Assembly (NCBI GenBank): GCA_008360975.2
Contig: CM039187.1
Coordinates: 19,001,495 to 19,065,494 of the forward strand
Reading direction: 5' to 3'
DNA: 64,000 nucleotides
DNA from: Lichenostomus cassidix
Lineage: Eukaryota > Chordata > Aves > Passeriformes > Meliphagidae
In this document: piece by piece, positions 23,561 to 35,630 of the stretch
Position numbering within the stretch: position 1 is the stretch's first letter
Layout of the letters: each line of letters starts with the position of its first letter
Notes under the pieces: model-generated
What the model was told of the DNA's origin: nothing
The model's database searches: none
The model's input: the letters and a program-made list of their open reading frames with translations, nothing else
Position numbers and translations under genes: made by a program

Positions 23561-26500
23561 CCGCATCGGTACGCGTGTATTTCCCAACTTGTACAGCCTG
23601 TTGCAGCTCCTCCTCTGGAGCCGGTTGGGAGATGATCCCCTGCAAGCGTTCTGTTCCCTCCTGAGCACTTGCCTGTGTCATAGCTCTGCTGTTCCCCGTG
23701 CTGGAACAGCGCACCCGGCCCAGGCCCTGAGGGAGCAGAAGAAAGCAGCTGGACAAAGCACTGAGTGCAGCTGTTACAAGACCATGCGCGACAGCACCCA
23801 GAGGAGCACTAGCCTCTTGTCCCCGCTCTGCTATCCTGCTCCCCAGTAACTCTCCTCCAACTTGAACACAACTGATTGATTCTCTGCTCAAACTGGGGCA
23901 CAAGCCACATCCTGCAGCCTTAGTTTATCCAGCCTGGCGAACCTGGCAGACAGAGACCGTCATGTAGTTTAACTGCTTGTGAAGCCACTCTATTGGCCTG
24001 CTCTTTGCAGCAAAAACAATCACAGCTTTGTAGCTATACAGCACTTGGCAAAATGAATTCTTGGTGCTGTTCCCACCTTCTCAGATGCTTTCTACGTTTG
24101 TGGCCTGGTAGTGATGCTGTGTACCTTAAAGGCAGTAGTTTGCAGGGGTCACTCGTTTAACAAGAGGCTACTTGTTTAAGCCTCTGCCCATTGAACTTGG
24201 GACAGAGGACAGAAGGTCCTTACAGTTACCTTTATAGCTGTAGGATCTTCAGTCAGGTCAGCCTAGGGATTGGTTGTGGAAGGTGTTAGAGTGGTCAAAG
24301 AAACAGCTACCCCAAAATCTTACACTCCATAGGGAAAACAAATCACAGGAGGCAAGATAAAGGTGAAAAGGTCAAAAGCATTCATTCACTTTTAATCACA
24401 GTATCACCTACAACAGTGGGACTGCAGGAGGAAAGTTCTCAGACAAAGGCCCAAGGGAACATCCAATAGGACTGTTCCCTGGCCAGCCAAACATAAATCT
24501 GACACTGACTCCAATACTGCCCTAAAAAATGGCCATCACACCTCAATAGCTGCCAGACTATTGTGTGATTGAGATTCAGTGTGCCTTACACTGAAACTAC
24601 TGTTACCTCCCAGCTCTGACACCTGAAGGCCAGGGGACCTTCTTCAGCTGGGCTTTACCTGGCAGCATGTAGGAATTCTTTGGATTTGGAACTTTGAGCT
24701 GTAATCACATTAAGCTGCCACATTCTCTAGAGGTGGAACAAGAAACAGCATGCCCCAGTGGTCTAGCCATAGGCTCAGAAGCTAAGATGTATCCCTCCAG
24801 CCTCTGCTGCATCCATGGTACATGCAGTTTATCTTGAGTTTCCCAGTTATAAAACAAAAATACTCACAGAGCACAGATTTCAAATGCCACCTAAGCAATG
24901 AGTGAAGGTTTGCAGAACAAGCAAATTGGTTGTTATTGCTTTCTCCTTCCCTTTTGCTCCACTCCAGTAGCTGCTAATGCCCTGGTATTTGCCAGACATT
25001 TTGAAATTCACAGGAGTTCATCTGCCGCTCCATTCGCCTGCTCCCTGCTCTGGAAAGAGGATTTCAGGTGCTGGTTTTGCCACTGTCCAGGTCTGTCAAG
25101 CCTACCTGACCTGCCAGGAAAGGGTCTGGACCCCCTTCCATGCCTTCTTGCCCCTTCCAGTGCCCGCTGTGTAGCTCAGGCTCTCACCCAGTCAGATCTG
25201 GTGAATTGTACCTTGCTAAGATGTTATTTATGGAAGCCTGTCACGGAGCTTAAAACCAAGCCAGGCAGGAGCCTTCTGCTTCAAGCGAATGCATCTTAGT
25301 GCATTAATAAAGAGCAAACATTGCAATGTGCTTTGCATTTTTACTTACAATCCAGCACTGCATTGTCTGGAGAGAAAAACAATGTGGTATGGCCCCACAC
25401 TGCCTGGGGAGGAGAGTTCATTCACACGCACTACAGCATTGCGTTAGTCAGCCCTCAGACAGCCCAGCACCACCCTATCTACACAGAAAATCCTGCTGAT
25501 GTGACAGTGTGGCACCAGTGTCCCCAACTTGGCAGCAGTGGGGAAACCTGGATTGCCTCAACTGCATGATCCAGCAGTGTTTGAAGTGAGTGGTGCACAG
25601 CTGTGGGCAAGTGGGAGCACTCTGCACCAAAAGATCCAGGTGTAGGACCAGGGCACAGGATAATCCCTTGTCCTTTTATTTCCAAGATAATGCACTAGTT
25701 CTTACACACAACATGGTACAATGAAACCAAAGATCAGACAAGCAGATTGTGCAAATCCCCTGGGTTCCTGCTATGTGGTCAGGAAAGCTCGGCTTTATCT
25801 TCACTGCAAAGATGCAGCTTTTCAGAAGCTTCTGTCTGGAGTATTTCTCCTTAGCCCACAAGGAGCATATGGAAGGGCTGCAAACTCACCGACAATCATC
25901 CCCTCAAGGCCTTGCCCAGGTACCTGGTCAGCTCACCTGCTTTCCTCTGAGAAATTTGAGCAGTCAGCCCTTTGCAAAGAGCAATGTCTCCATGTCACAC
26001 CAGCTGCCTGCCTTTGGTGAGACTGTCAGAAATCCATGCTGCCAACCACCTGCACCTCTGCAATCTGCACCAACCTTGTACAGTCCATTATTCTTGCTCA
26101 GACACTACCAGTTCATGGTTATCTTCAGAGCCCAGACATCAGACCCATAGGCACTTGCAACACAGAAATTTTCCAGCAGGTTAGCCGGTCTGAGAGAGAT
26201 TAAACTTCTTTCCCTCCTCTTGGAGGGTTTTGCTGTTTCTCAGAGGCCTAGTAAGGTCTCCAAAAAAAAGGGCAGAAAGAGGGAGCTGTGTCTGAAGGTA
26301 CAAGCAGTTGTCATGACAAGAAACTATGTGCAGCCACTCTCCCCAGAGCTAAGCATCCCAAACCCCCTACTGAATGTGTGCAAAACACTGTGGTTTTGAG
26401 CAGCTGCTCCTTTCCAGAGCAAGCTCGGGTAGAGGTTAGCCCAAAGTCAGCTGAAGCCTCTCCAAAGGAAAACTGATTTGCTGCATCTGACACAATCTGA

Positions 26501-28800
26501 ACCCAGTTCAGGACCTACAACTGAAGCAACAGAGCTGCTGTTGCAGAAACAATTGAAAGTATTAAAACCCTTCTCTGGAAACTACACAAACTATTAAAAA
26601 CTGTACAAACTATACAAAGTACAATATTAAAGCTGCAGTGCAGACTCCAAAATCTAAAATACCCTGCCAGCTGTTCAACTTAGCCTCTGTCTCTGGAACA
26701 CTCCTGCACTTCCCAGTGTCATCAAACTCCCTCAGTGAACTTCCCAGTGTAATGTTTTCATTGTTTCTTCTTGGCCAAGGCAAGCCATGCCTTTCTGGCA
26801 GAAGCAAGCCAGTCTCAGTCATAGCCTTGTCACTTCTTGGCTAGACTACAGCTACGTGATACACCTGGGCAAGAAGCCCACAGTGCTTGTCAAATGCCAG
26901 CTAGAAGAGCATGCTGTAGTGGAAGCCCTGGCTGCCACAAGTGCATCAAACTTACCCTCTGCTCCCTAGGCCACCTTTTGGCATGAAAGCCAAGCCAAAT
27001 TCAAGCTTGAGTCCTGATCTTTAAGGCATTTGAGGGCATGGACCCAGCATGGCTAAAAGATCAGTTAAGACACAAAGATGGAAACCATGATCATCAACAA
27101 CTCCACCACTCATCAAGAGCAGTGGAACCATCTAGCATGAGGACCATGTTTGCCTGTGACAGAGACAGGGTCTTCTCTGAGAACAAACTCTTCCCAGATG
27201 GTGAAAAAGGAAGGGTGTATAAGTTGCTGAGTAATTCCCCTTTTTTTGCATATCCCATCTCTCTGCCAAGATACGAATCAGGGTCACTCTTGGTTTAGTT
27301 TGCTTTTGCTTTTTTTCTTTTCTACTTTATATAAAACATTATCATCGGCCTCCTGAACCCATGTGAAGTTCTTGGTCTCTTCCCTAGCAATGAGTTCTCC
27401 CACTGGCAAGACAAAATGCACTACAGCTAAGAGGTCTCGGCACTAACCAAAAAGATCTACATTTCAATGACAACTGCTAGAGCCCTCCCTCCCAAAGAGA
27501 CCCTTCAGGGATCAGTTCAGCAGTTGCATTGAGGATGCCTTAATGACAGATTCCTTCTGCAGGTCCCTGGATGGTCTAATCCAACAGTCTTTACACTGTG
27601 CTCCACAGGGAACCAACTTGCGACATAGTGCCCAAGGGAAACAGCTAAAAATACATTTGTTTCATTGTTTCATGTAAGTGGAAGCACAAACTGTATTTGC
27701 TGTAGGCTACTGATGGTGAAAGGTTTGGAGTGAGAGGGAGGCAACTGAAAATAAGGTCCTTTCATTGTCGCATACCTTGTGCAGGGTTTTCAGCTTCCCT
27801 GTAGCATGTGGTGATAGAGACAGACTGCCCTGTGGAAAGTGCTAGTGCTGTTATACTGTGTTTGCTTCTCTTGATGGAGACAAGCCTATGCTGAGGTGGA
27901 TTAAAATCTGAGCTAGGAACAGATGTGGTCTAGTTTGCTGTCATTTTTGGCAGGCAAAAGAGCAGTAAGGCAAATACAAGCCCCAGATTACTACTATTAA
28001 AAAACCACGGTAATTTCTTGCAAGTGTGTCAACACTGTGAATCCTTTCAACTCTGTGTTTCTACTGAATTAACGTGTTAGTGTCTGTTTTTGAACTGTAA
28101 TCCATAATGCCTGGGTCTACTTAACCTCTTTTTACATCCTGAGTTGCTTCGTGTGCATTTGTCTTCCCATACATAGCTATATGTCATGTTATGCATTTAT
28201 CAGGCTCCATAAATATGGCTGGTAAATCATTCAGGATTAAAACTCACTACTATTCTCACAACATTATTTCCTAATCTTTAAAATATATCAGTGGAAGAGC
28301 TTGAGGGTGACCTTTGACATCATAAATTGGAGAGCAGGTTGATATGGGAATGACCTCAAGAAAATCAGACTGTAGAATCACACATCAAGCTCCATAAGAG
28401 CCTGACAGGGATAAACCTCTCCCCTGGGCTCCCAGGGCAGGACAGAGAAGCTAAGCCCGGCTTCTACAAACCTGTCCCTGTAAGCACTGGGAGCGAGGAG
28501 ACCTATTTGGTTGGAGTAAATCTGTGTACCAGTTTGTGTGTTCAAGGCTCGCTATAGCAGGAACAAGCATTTGGGAACATTTCAGGGAGCGATGGCACCC
28601 TGCACTCCTGCACCGGGATTTTGCCGTAAACTTCAGTAGGAGCCAGGCGGTGTTTCTCGCACAGCCGGCAGCCCCCGTGTCCCGGCAGGAGCGGTACAGT
28701 ACTGGCAGGGAAGCGCTTCCCTGTACTGCCTAGAGCCGCAATAGTGCGTGCGGTAACTAGCCTGTGATTAAGCATCCCCTGCAACTGCTGCTCCATCGTG
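23561..28800. other. GBF1-PITX3 intergenic interval
   Basis: About 5.2 kb between the two CpG islands. It contains no recognisable coding exon, repeat family or RNA gene. ORFs of 60-133 codons are present but show no domain and no plausible splicing pattern. Confidence 0.7.
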
Positions 28801-28879
28801 CAGGGGAACGCATCCAACAGCTGACTACGGGCTTGGCTGCCCCAAAAAACCCTCCGTCTGGCTGGTGGCTCTAACTGCA

Positions 28880-31260
28880 AAACACGAACAGCCTCGCCGC
28901 GCCAGTACTGAGCGGAGCGGATGCTCAGGACGGGCTCCAGGGTACCGGACCTCCAAGCGCCGAACAAGGCAGGCAGTATCTGCAGCGATAAGAGCAGTAC
29001 ATCAGTGTACATGCAGACAAGTACCATGGCCGTACACCCGGGGCTGCCGGCGCACGGAGCTCCGCGCCCTGGCCGTGCCCCGGCACCCGCCCCGCCGCTC
29101 ACCCTGCACGGCGCGCGGGACGGGGCGGGGCCAGAGCGGGAGGCGAGGCCTGCCGTGCTCCTCGCCCAATCCGAGGGCAGAGCTGCCGCTGTATGTAAAT
29201 GAGACGCCGAACGATTGGGCGGTGCGGGCGAGGGGCGGTGCCGGGGCGGGCGGCGCTGGACGGGGCGGGCGGCGGCGGGCTCGCAGCTGGAATGGGGCGG
29301 GCGGGAGCGGGGCGCTCGGTGCAGCTGGCGGGGGGCGCCGGCCGCCCGCCATAAAGTGAATGGCCAGGGTGAATGGGAGGCAGTCGGCCGGCGCCCTCCG
29401 CCCTCCCCGTGAGCCACGGGCCGGCAGCGACGCGCAGAGTGGCTGGGGAGCCGGGGGGATTTACTTTCTGACAGCGGCAGAGCAGCCCGGGCCGCGGGGA
29501 GGGGGTCAGCTTCGCCCCTCTCGCAGGATTAAATCCGGCCAGCCGAACCCGCATCTGGAGCCGCTGTAAGTGCCCTTCCGTCCCCGGCCATCTGTGCGAG
29601 CTTCTCCCCTCCTTTCTCCCTGAGCCCCTTCATACTAGCCCCGCCGGCCGTAACCGTTTCGACGCTGGGACAGAGTAAGAGCATCCCCGGCGGGGTGCCT
29701 CGGTGTGCCCTGCGCGGCAGCACGGGCTCAGCCCCAGTCCCCCACGAGGCCGGCTTTCCGTCGCCTCCCGTGGGTCAAGGGGCGGCAACAAGGTGAGAGC
29801 GGGAAGATCGAGCCCTGCCCTGCCGTCCAGAAGGGGTCCCGGGGCTGTGCGCGGCCGAACTGACCCCCATCGCTGCCCGGAGCGCCGCCCGCTCGGCGGC
29901 GGGGCGCGGCGCTTCCACTGCGCAGCCCTTGCAGGGCTCGGTGACCCCCTGCTCGCCGTCCCCGGGGTGCCACAGCCCCGACCGTGCCCTCGGGGCCGAC
30001 GCGAGCCGCTTCCCGACAAGCGCTGCTGGAGTCTCTCGCCGTTGCTAAACTTAGTCATTTTCCACTCGGGCGAGCGGGACAGGGGCTGTTTAAATTAGCC
30101 GGGATTCGCTGTAAATAACGGCGCTGAAGGCTGCGGCTCAGCTGTCTGCAGGGTCCGGGGGAGAAGGGCGCGGGGAGCAGAGGCGGAGAGATGTCGCCGG
30201 GGAAAAGGAAGGCAGCCCGACGGCTTTTGGACAGTTGGATAAATGATATTTATGTAATGGGCTGGCTCCTGTTTACAGCAGAGCCGACCTCCCTGTAGCG
30301 CCGGGGAGAAGTGAGCCGGCCCCCGCGGATGGAGCGAATCTGCCCCGGGACGCCGCTGGCTGCGGCGCGCCGGCGGACAGGGTTCCAGGGACCCGACCGG
30401 GAATAACAGACATGGTCAGGCCGCGGGGGTGAGCGCCGACCCCGCGGCCGCTCTGCCGGGAGCATCGAACTGCCCCGGCGGAGCGCGGCCGGCCGGCGCT
30501 GGGAGGCTGCGGGCAGAACCGGCTGTCGGGCCTCCGGGCGCATGTACGGGCTCTCCCGCCTTCCCGGCGCCGGTGACACGGTGCAGAGCGGCGTCCCTCC
30601 GTCCCGCTGAGTGCCCGGGAAGCCCAGCCAACTGCAGCGGGCTCCCGACGGCGCCCGATACCGTTCGCTCCCCCGTTTATTCGCCGCTCAACGAGTGCGG
30701 CTCCGGGGAAAGAGCCCGCCCGCCAGCACGGCACCCCCTTGTCCTTCCCCCCGACCTCCTCCTCGGAGCGGGCGTAAGGAACGGGTGCGTCCCGGCTGGC
30801 GGCGGCTGCGGCGGGGGAGGGCAACCGAGGCGGAGGTCGATGCCCGCGCCTCGCCGCAGCTGCTGGAGCAGGCTCAGGGAGGGGGGCGGCGGGCCCGGTG
30901 CCGCCGAGCGGGGCACACCTGTCGGCCGCTCACCCGGCGCCCCCGCGGCTGGACAGCTGAGGGGACGAGCGGGGAGGGGGCTGGATTCCCCTCCGGCAGC
31001 GCCAGGGCCCTGCAGAGGCGCTGGCGGGGGTTGCCGCAGCCCCTCCCTCCCCGCTGGGGTTAGGCAGCTCGGGGCAGCAGTCCCTTGGCCGGAGCTCGCG
31101 GGGCTCCGCGCCCCTTCCCGGCCCGGCCTGGCGGGTTACCAGGTGCAGAGCTCGGCTCCGCACAGGCAGCCGCAGAGCAGCACGCTGCTGCAGGATGCCA
31201 GTACCCGGCAGAGCCTGGGGGTGAGTCCCTGGCCGCCTCAGACGGCTGATGCTTCGAGCA
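28880..31260 (+). promoter_or_regulatory. PITX3: CpG-island promoter region of PITX3
   Basis: A 2.3-kb CpG-dense block upstream of PITX3. Two CCAAT boxes in opposite orientations (about 29166 and 29214) flank an octamer-like TATGTAAAT at about 29191. GC boxes follow, then a TATA-like CATAAAGT near 29350. Farther in, AT-rich patches carry forkhead-type TGTAAATAA (30110-30118) and TGTTTACA (30270-30277). A second splice-donor-like site, GTGAGT at about 31221, could end an alternative first exon. The assignment to PITX3 rests on position, strand and spacing. The very long ORFs across this block come from base composition. Confidence 0.7.
29380..29565 (+). other. PITX3: Probable PITX3 non-coding exon 1
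   Basis: A strong donor, GCCGCT/GTAAGT, sits at 29565/29566, about 215 bases after the TATA-like CATAAAGT. PITX3 genes have a non-coding first exon, and the coding exon at 44167 begins with an acceptor and 35 untranslated bases, so an upstream exon is required. The 5' end is an estimate. An inverted PITX-type site, GGATTAAATCC, lies at 29526-29536 inside it. Confidence 0.6.
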
Positions 31261-32857
31261 TGGCGGTGCAGAAATCAAAACTAATCCCTCATCTCCTCCC
31301 CGTTCCTTCACCTGGAAGGGAAGCAGCTTCCCGGCTGATGGGCCCACGACGCGTCCACTTTCTAAACGGAGTCTAGTGCTGAAAGCTAAGAGAGAAATTT
31401 GGCGTCCCCCAGACAAACTTGCGGGTCTTCTACACAAGGCCCGTGGCCTCGACGGCAGGATACTAGGGATGAAATGGCCCTCTCCCATCTGCTATATCGG
31501 GAGATGCTAAAAGCAACTGTTCAGGAAAGTGTCTTTCAGATACCTCACCTCTGTTCCTGTCCCATATTCCAAAGACAGGGAAAGGACCACCTTTTTGGCA
31601 ATGGGATCAGGGTCTCCCTAGCTCCCAGCACTACATCCAAGCCCCTCAGCCTACCGGTGAGCTGATGGGGATGGGTGTTTGTGCAGGCTTTGATGGTGCC
31701 TTGCTGTGAGGGACAAAGGGCTGCCTGCTGGCTCCTGAGGGACTATCAGATCATGGTAGCTGCTTTCAGTTTTTGCAAATGTCTGCTGAAGCAGAGCAGA
31801 ATTTGAGTTTTTTATTACTGTTTTTCATTAGCAAATTGTCACACCATGCCCAGTGCTCCTTACAAGGAGCCGCATAGACATCTTTCGCTGCCAGCCTGGA
31901 GAGGGGTCTAGGCAAGGGCGGTGGTTTTCCTGCTGTTACTGTAGTTCCTGGGTTTGCCTGACCTGCAGCCCTGATTCTACCCATGAAAGCCCACCTATAT
32001 TCCTGTCCAAGGCACTGGTTTAGAAACCAATATCAATCTTTGTCAGAGAAACTGTTGCAAGCCCCAATATCTATTACATTTCTATAAGGGCTTAATTCAG
32101 GCAATAATAGATCTGCAAATTGTGACTGGATTGCGAAAGTATTGGTTAATGTACCCTACAGAGAGCTATCAAAAAAGAATGGTATCTTCTGTCTGTCAGA
32201 TGCTACCCAAAACCTTGAGATTGAGAGGTGAGGCTGACTTTGGAGACTGCCAAAAAGAAAAAGCCAGAAACCTGATCTAGGAGACCGGTCCAAAAGGAAG
32301 ATGAGATGAGCTGGGGACATGAGGTCTGTCTCGTGACCTGGCACATGTGCCCTGGCCTTGGGGACAGGGGAGGTACCTGGGTCTGGGAACAAAGTCCCAG
32401 ATGGGGAGAACTGCTGGTTTCAAGCTGTGTGCCCAGCATCAGGAAGGCAGTAGGATGAGAGTGTGGTGCCATGGAGGGAGCAGGGACAGAAACAGGAGGC
32501 TATGGCGTTTCTGAGCAGGCTCAGCTAGTTATCTGGCTGTTTAAAAATGGGAGATTGCTATTTACTTAGGGCCTGATGGCAGAGGGGGAAAAGCTCCCCC
32601 TCTTGCTGTGGGCTGCTGGGGCTGAGGGCATAAGGGTGTTCCAAGGCTGGGTATTTGCTGTTGGCTCTACCAGCTGATATCAAAGTTAGTGCTGAGGCTG
32701 TAGGAAAAACCCTCTATTGTCAACATCCAGCTGAAATAGGCTGGGGTTTCGGATGGCTGGAGAAAGAAGATTTCTGAGGCCAGTCCACCACACTTCCCTT
32801 CCTCCTCTTTGTGTGCTGCTCCCCCTTGCCAGCACCCCTGCCCTCCTCCCGCCTCAC

Positions 32858-32935
32858 CTCTGAATATTAATGCCTCTGGCAGATTGGATAATAATGTGAC
32901 TGGGAATTGAATGAAGCTGGTTATTAGCTCTGGGC
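32858..32935. promoter_or_regulatory. Homeodomain-site cluster in PITX3 intron 1
   Basis: An AT-rich island in otherwise GC-balanced DNA with several TAAT/ATTA cores close together: AATATTAATG, GGATAATAATG, GGTTATTAG. It looks like a homeodomain-responsive element; motif-level support only. Confidence 0.3.
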
Positions 32936-34137
32936 TTCCTTGGGGCATTTAAGGGAGTCCACAGGCTGATTCTGGAAGCTTGGCAGCACAAGGGACTGGG
33001 GACAGATTCTGCACAGAGGGGGTCACTTCTGTGGGAAAGGATTTGCTTGAATCCTCATCTCCCTCTGACCCCAGGGGAGGACAAGAATGGCAGCCTGGCC
33101 AGAGCAATTCCTGTGGGGTGGCTAGCAATAGATCTGTTGGGTTTTGGCAAAAAAAAAAAGTAAAAGTTTTTTTTCAGGAAAGAACTAGGAGATCTATCTC
33201 GGTAGAAGCTGAGAGACATTTCTGTTATTAGAAATTGAAAAGAAGTGGAGAGTGAGCAAGGGAGGTCCCTCTCCTCCCTTCCCATCAGTGTCAGAGTATT
33301 ACCAAGCAGATTCAGGAAGAGAGCCAATCCTCTACACATGAACAGGAAATTTCCTACTGATTTGCTGAAATTTACTGATTTGGTATAGATTCAACCTTGG
33401 AGCACTCATTTCTGAAGAGTTGAACCTTATGATCTCTCTCCTCAGGAGCCTCCTAGCCTTTCCGTACTTGGATTTCTGGATACTTTAGCACGAAGGGAAA
33501 TATCCCTGTTGAGCAGAGGAGAAACTGAGCTCTGGCAGAATGACATGATCTGAGTCAGAAATACAGCATCTGTCCCTTGACCCTCAATCTGATGTCTTTG
33601 CTATCTCCTAAACCACAGCTCTACCAGAAAAGAAACATTTATACCCTTTTGAATAGTGCAAAAGAGGAGGGAAACCAGAGCTGGATTTGCAGAAACTGAT
33701 ATTAATTTTGTCCCTATGATTTTTCAACTATTCAAAATGTTCTGAGATACATTAATGGGGTTGTAGTTACTGGGGATCTCAGCTGATGCCCAGCTTGAGG
33801 GAGCTGGGTCCTGCGCTAAATTAACCCCTCAAAATCACTGTCAGAGCTACTGTGATTGAGACACCTGTTTGTAACCCCCTGCCGAAAAAGTTCACAATCC
33901 CAAATCTGAGAGCCTAAGAAATACTTCTGTTGGGAGGATATAGCACATATGCCACTCTGAATCACATAGCACTGATCCTACAGTCTATTCTTTTTAAATA
34001 AATACAGTAAATAGCTACTTGGGGAGCTTCAATGTGTAGCACAGGCTGGAAGGCTCAGCACCCACCGAGCTCTCTGCAAAAACTGAAAAAGTACAAAGAT
34101 GGAATAAAACAAATCACTAGAGGTTCACAGTTACTTC

Positions 34138-34168
34138 CACCTCTCTCTCTCTCTCTCTCTCCCCCCCC
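34138..34168. repeat. (CT)n microsatellite
   Basis: About 11 CT units followed by a C run. Confidence 0.9.
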
Positions 34169-34249
34169 ATTCCTTCTTCCCCTCAACCTAATTTAAAATA
34201 GAAGCAGCCTTCCTACCACCCATTACCTTTTCTCCCCTTTCCAATGCTG

Positions 34250-34860
34250 CCATTTATGCAAGTCTAATTTTCTTTCAAAAAGCTGATTATAAATGACCAT
34301 TGTGAAACATGAGGATTTAATGGTAAATCAAGTTGACCTGTCTGTATGTGGACACTTTTATTTACTCCTTTTTTTGAAAAGCAAATAAACATAGAATCCC
34401 TCCCTCATAAAGCAGCTCCCCACTTAGATTTGAACACAGTTTAAAAGAAATCTCTTTTGTTTTAGTGATTTTTATTTCCTGTTTGTTTCTGAGCTTAGAC
34501 TTGACAATGAAAACCACATGAAATTCCCTTTTTGTTCCATCAGTTTTATTTTTGGTGCCACAATATCCCAACTTCCAGTTCTGTAAATTGGGTTTGGGGT
34601 TTTTTGGTTTGCATTTATTTCAAGGCTGCTTTTTAAAAGTAAATGCATGAAGGTTTTCTTCCAAAATAAAATTGTAGAGGACTAGATGTACTAGGATAAT
34701 TTTAAAAATATATATCTTTATGGTAAATTAATGGAGCTATAAAGGTCAGCCTCTGTATGGATCCATACCTGAGCATGGAGAAATACCAAAGCAATGAAAA
34801 ATATGCATTTTCGCGTCCCGTATGAACCTTTAAGAGGGTTCGCAGCTTACTTTGTGTTGG
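34250..34860. promoter_or_regulatory. Candidate AT-rich regulatory stretch before the internal CpG cluster
   Basis: Complex AT-rich DNA with homeodomain-like cores (GATTATAAATG, GGTAAATTAATGG), a MEF2-like TTTAAAAATATA at about 34700 and CTATAAAGG near 34738. It lies immediately upstream of a CpG cluster. A muscle promoter inside the first intron is reported for mammalian Pitx3, which motivates the call; the link to this site is inference. Confidence 0.3.
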
Positions 34861-34869
34861 GTGGGTTTT

Positions 34870-35630
34870 AATAATGGTGCTCCAGTGCCTGAGCTCAGAT
34901 ATGCCGGAGTCGCAGGCCAGAGTGGGAGGCTGGAAAGCCGTTCCCCGGAGCTGCGGGAGAGGTTGCTCTCAGGGTGACAGGGTCCGGGCGGGCAGAAGCG
35001 TTTCTGGCTGTACAGCCCCGTTCCCGGAGCAGGCTGGCCGCTGGACGGGACGTGGTGTGACCCAGGCAGCAGCGTTGTGAGAGCGCTCACATCCTTCTGC
35101 CCCATCCCTTTTCTCTCCGAGCCGCTTTGATGGGATCGCCCGAGGGCCAGACTGGCTGAGTAATTAGGGCTCTGCAGCTTCCTCTCCTACCCACCCAAAC
35201 TGCCTACCTCCCAGGGCTCCTCCGCATGGGATGCGACCTCGCGCAGATGGAAAAACTGAGGATTTGGCGGGGAGAAGGGGAGGTGGAGTAGGGGGGTGGA
35301 GGGGAAAAAAAAAAGAGGCAGATTTTGTACACAGTCCTTAGGCAGCAAGCTGCATTTCAGGATCTCAAAAGTCAAACCTCTTAGTTTTGCTTTTGCAATG
35401 ACTGTTGTGCCCCTGGATTTAGGGATACGAGACATTTTGCCACGGCCTCGAGTGAGGCCCCTGGGCGAGAGGCTGCGGGAGAGGGGCTGCTAGCCCTTCC
35501 TCCTCCTCGCCCCCTATACACACAACGTCCACGGCCGGTGCACGGCGGGAAAACCGGGCGATCCGCGGGCCCGATGCTGCCGGCACAGGCCCCGTGTGTA
35601 GCACTGCGGGATCGGCCCCGGCAGTGTTTG
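34870..35630 (+). promoter_or_regulatory. PITX3: Small CpG island in PITX3 intron 1, possible alternative promoter
   Basis: CpG density rises sharply between about 34805 and 35620, well separated from the main island at 29-31 kb. There is no ORF with protein character. It may be an alternative PITX3 start or an intronic regulatory island; strand is assumed from the host gene. Confidence 0.4.

Noticed and set aside
24898..25299. 133-codon ORF as a gene between GBF1 and PITX3
   Set aside because: No domain, no splice structure, no CpG or promoter context; chance length in mixed-composition DNA.
28542..29417. 291-codon minus ORF over the PITX3 CpG island
   Set aside because: Same GC artefact. 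Open frames on both strands, no domain, no splice or start context.
30429..31376. 315-codon plus ORF downstream of PITX3 exon 1
   Set aside because: CpG-island artefact in intron 1. Overlapped by several other long frames; low-complexity Gly/Arg/Pro/Ala.
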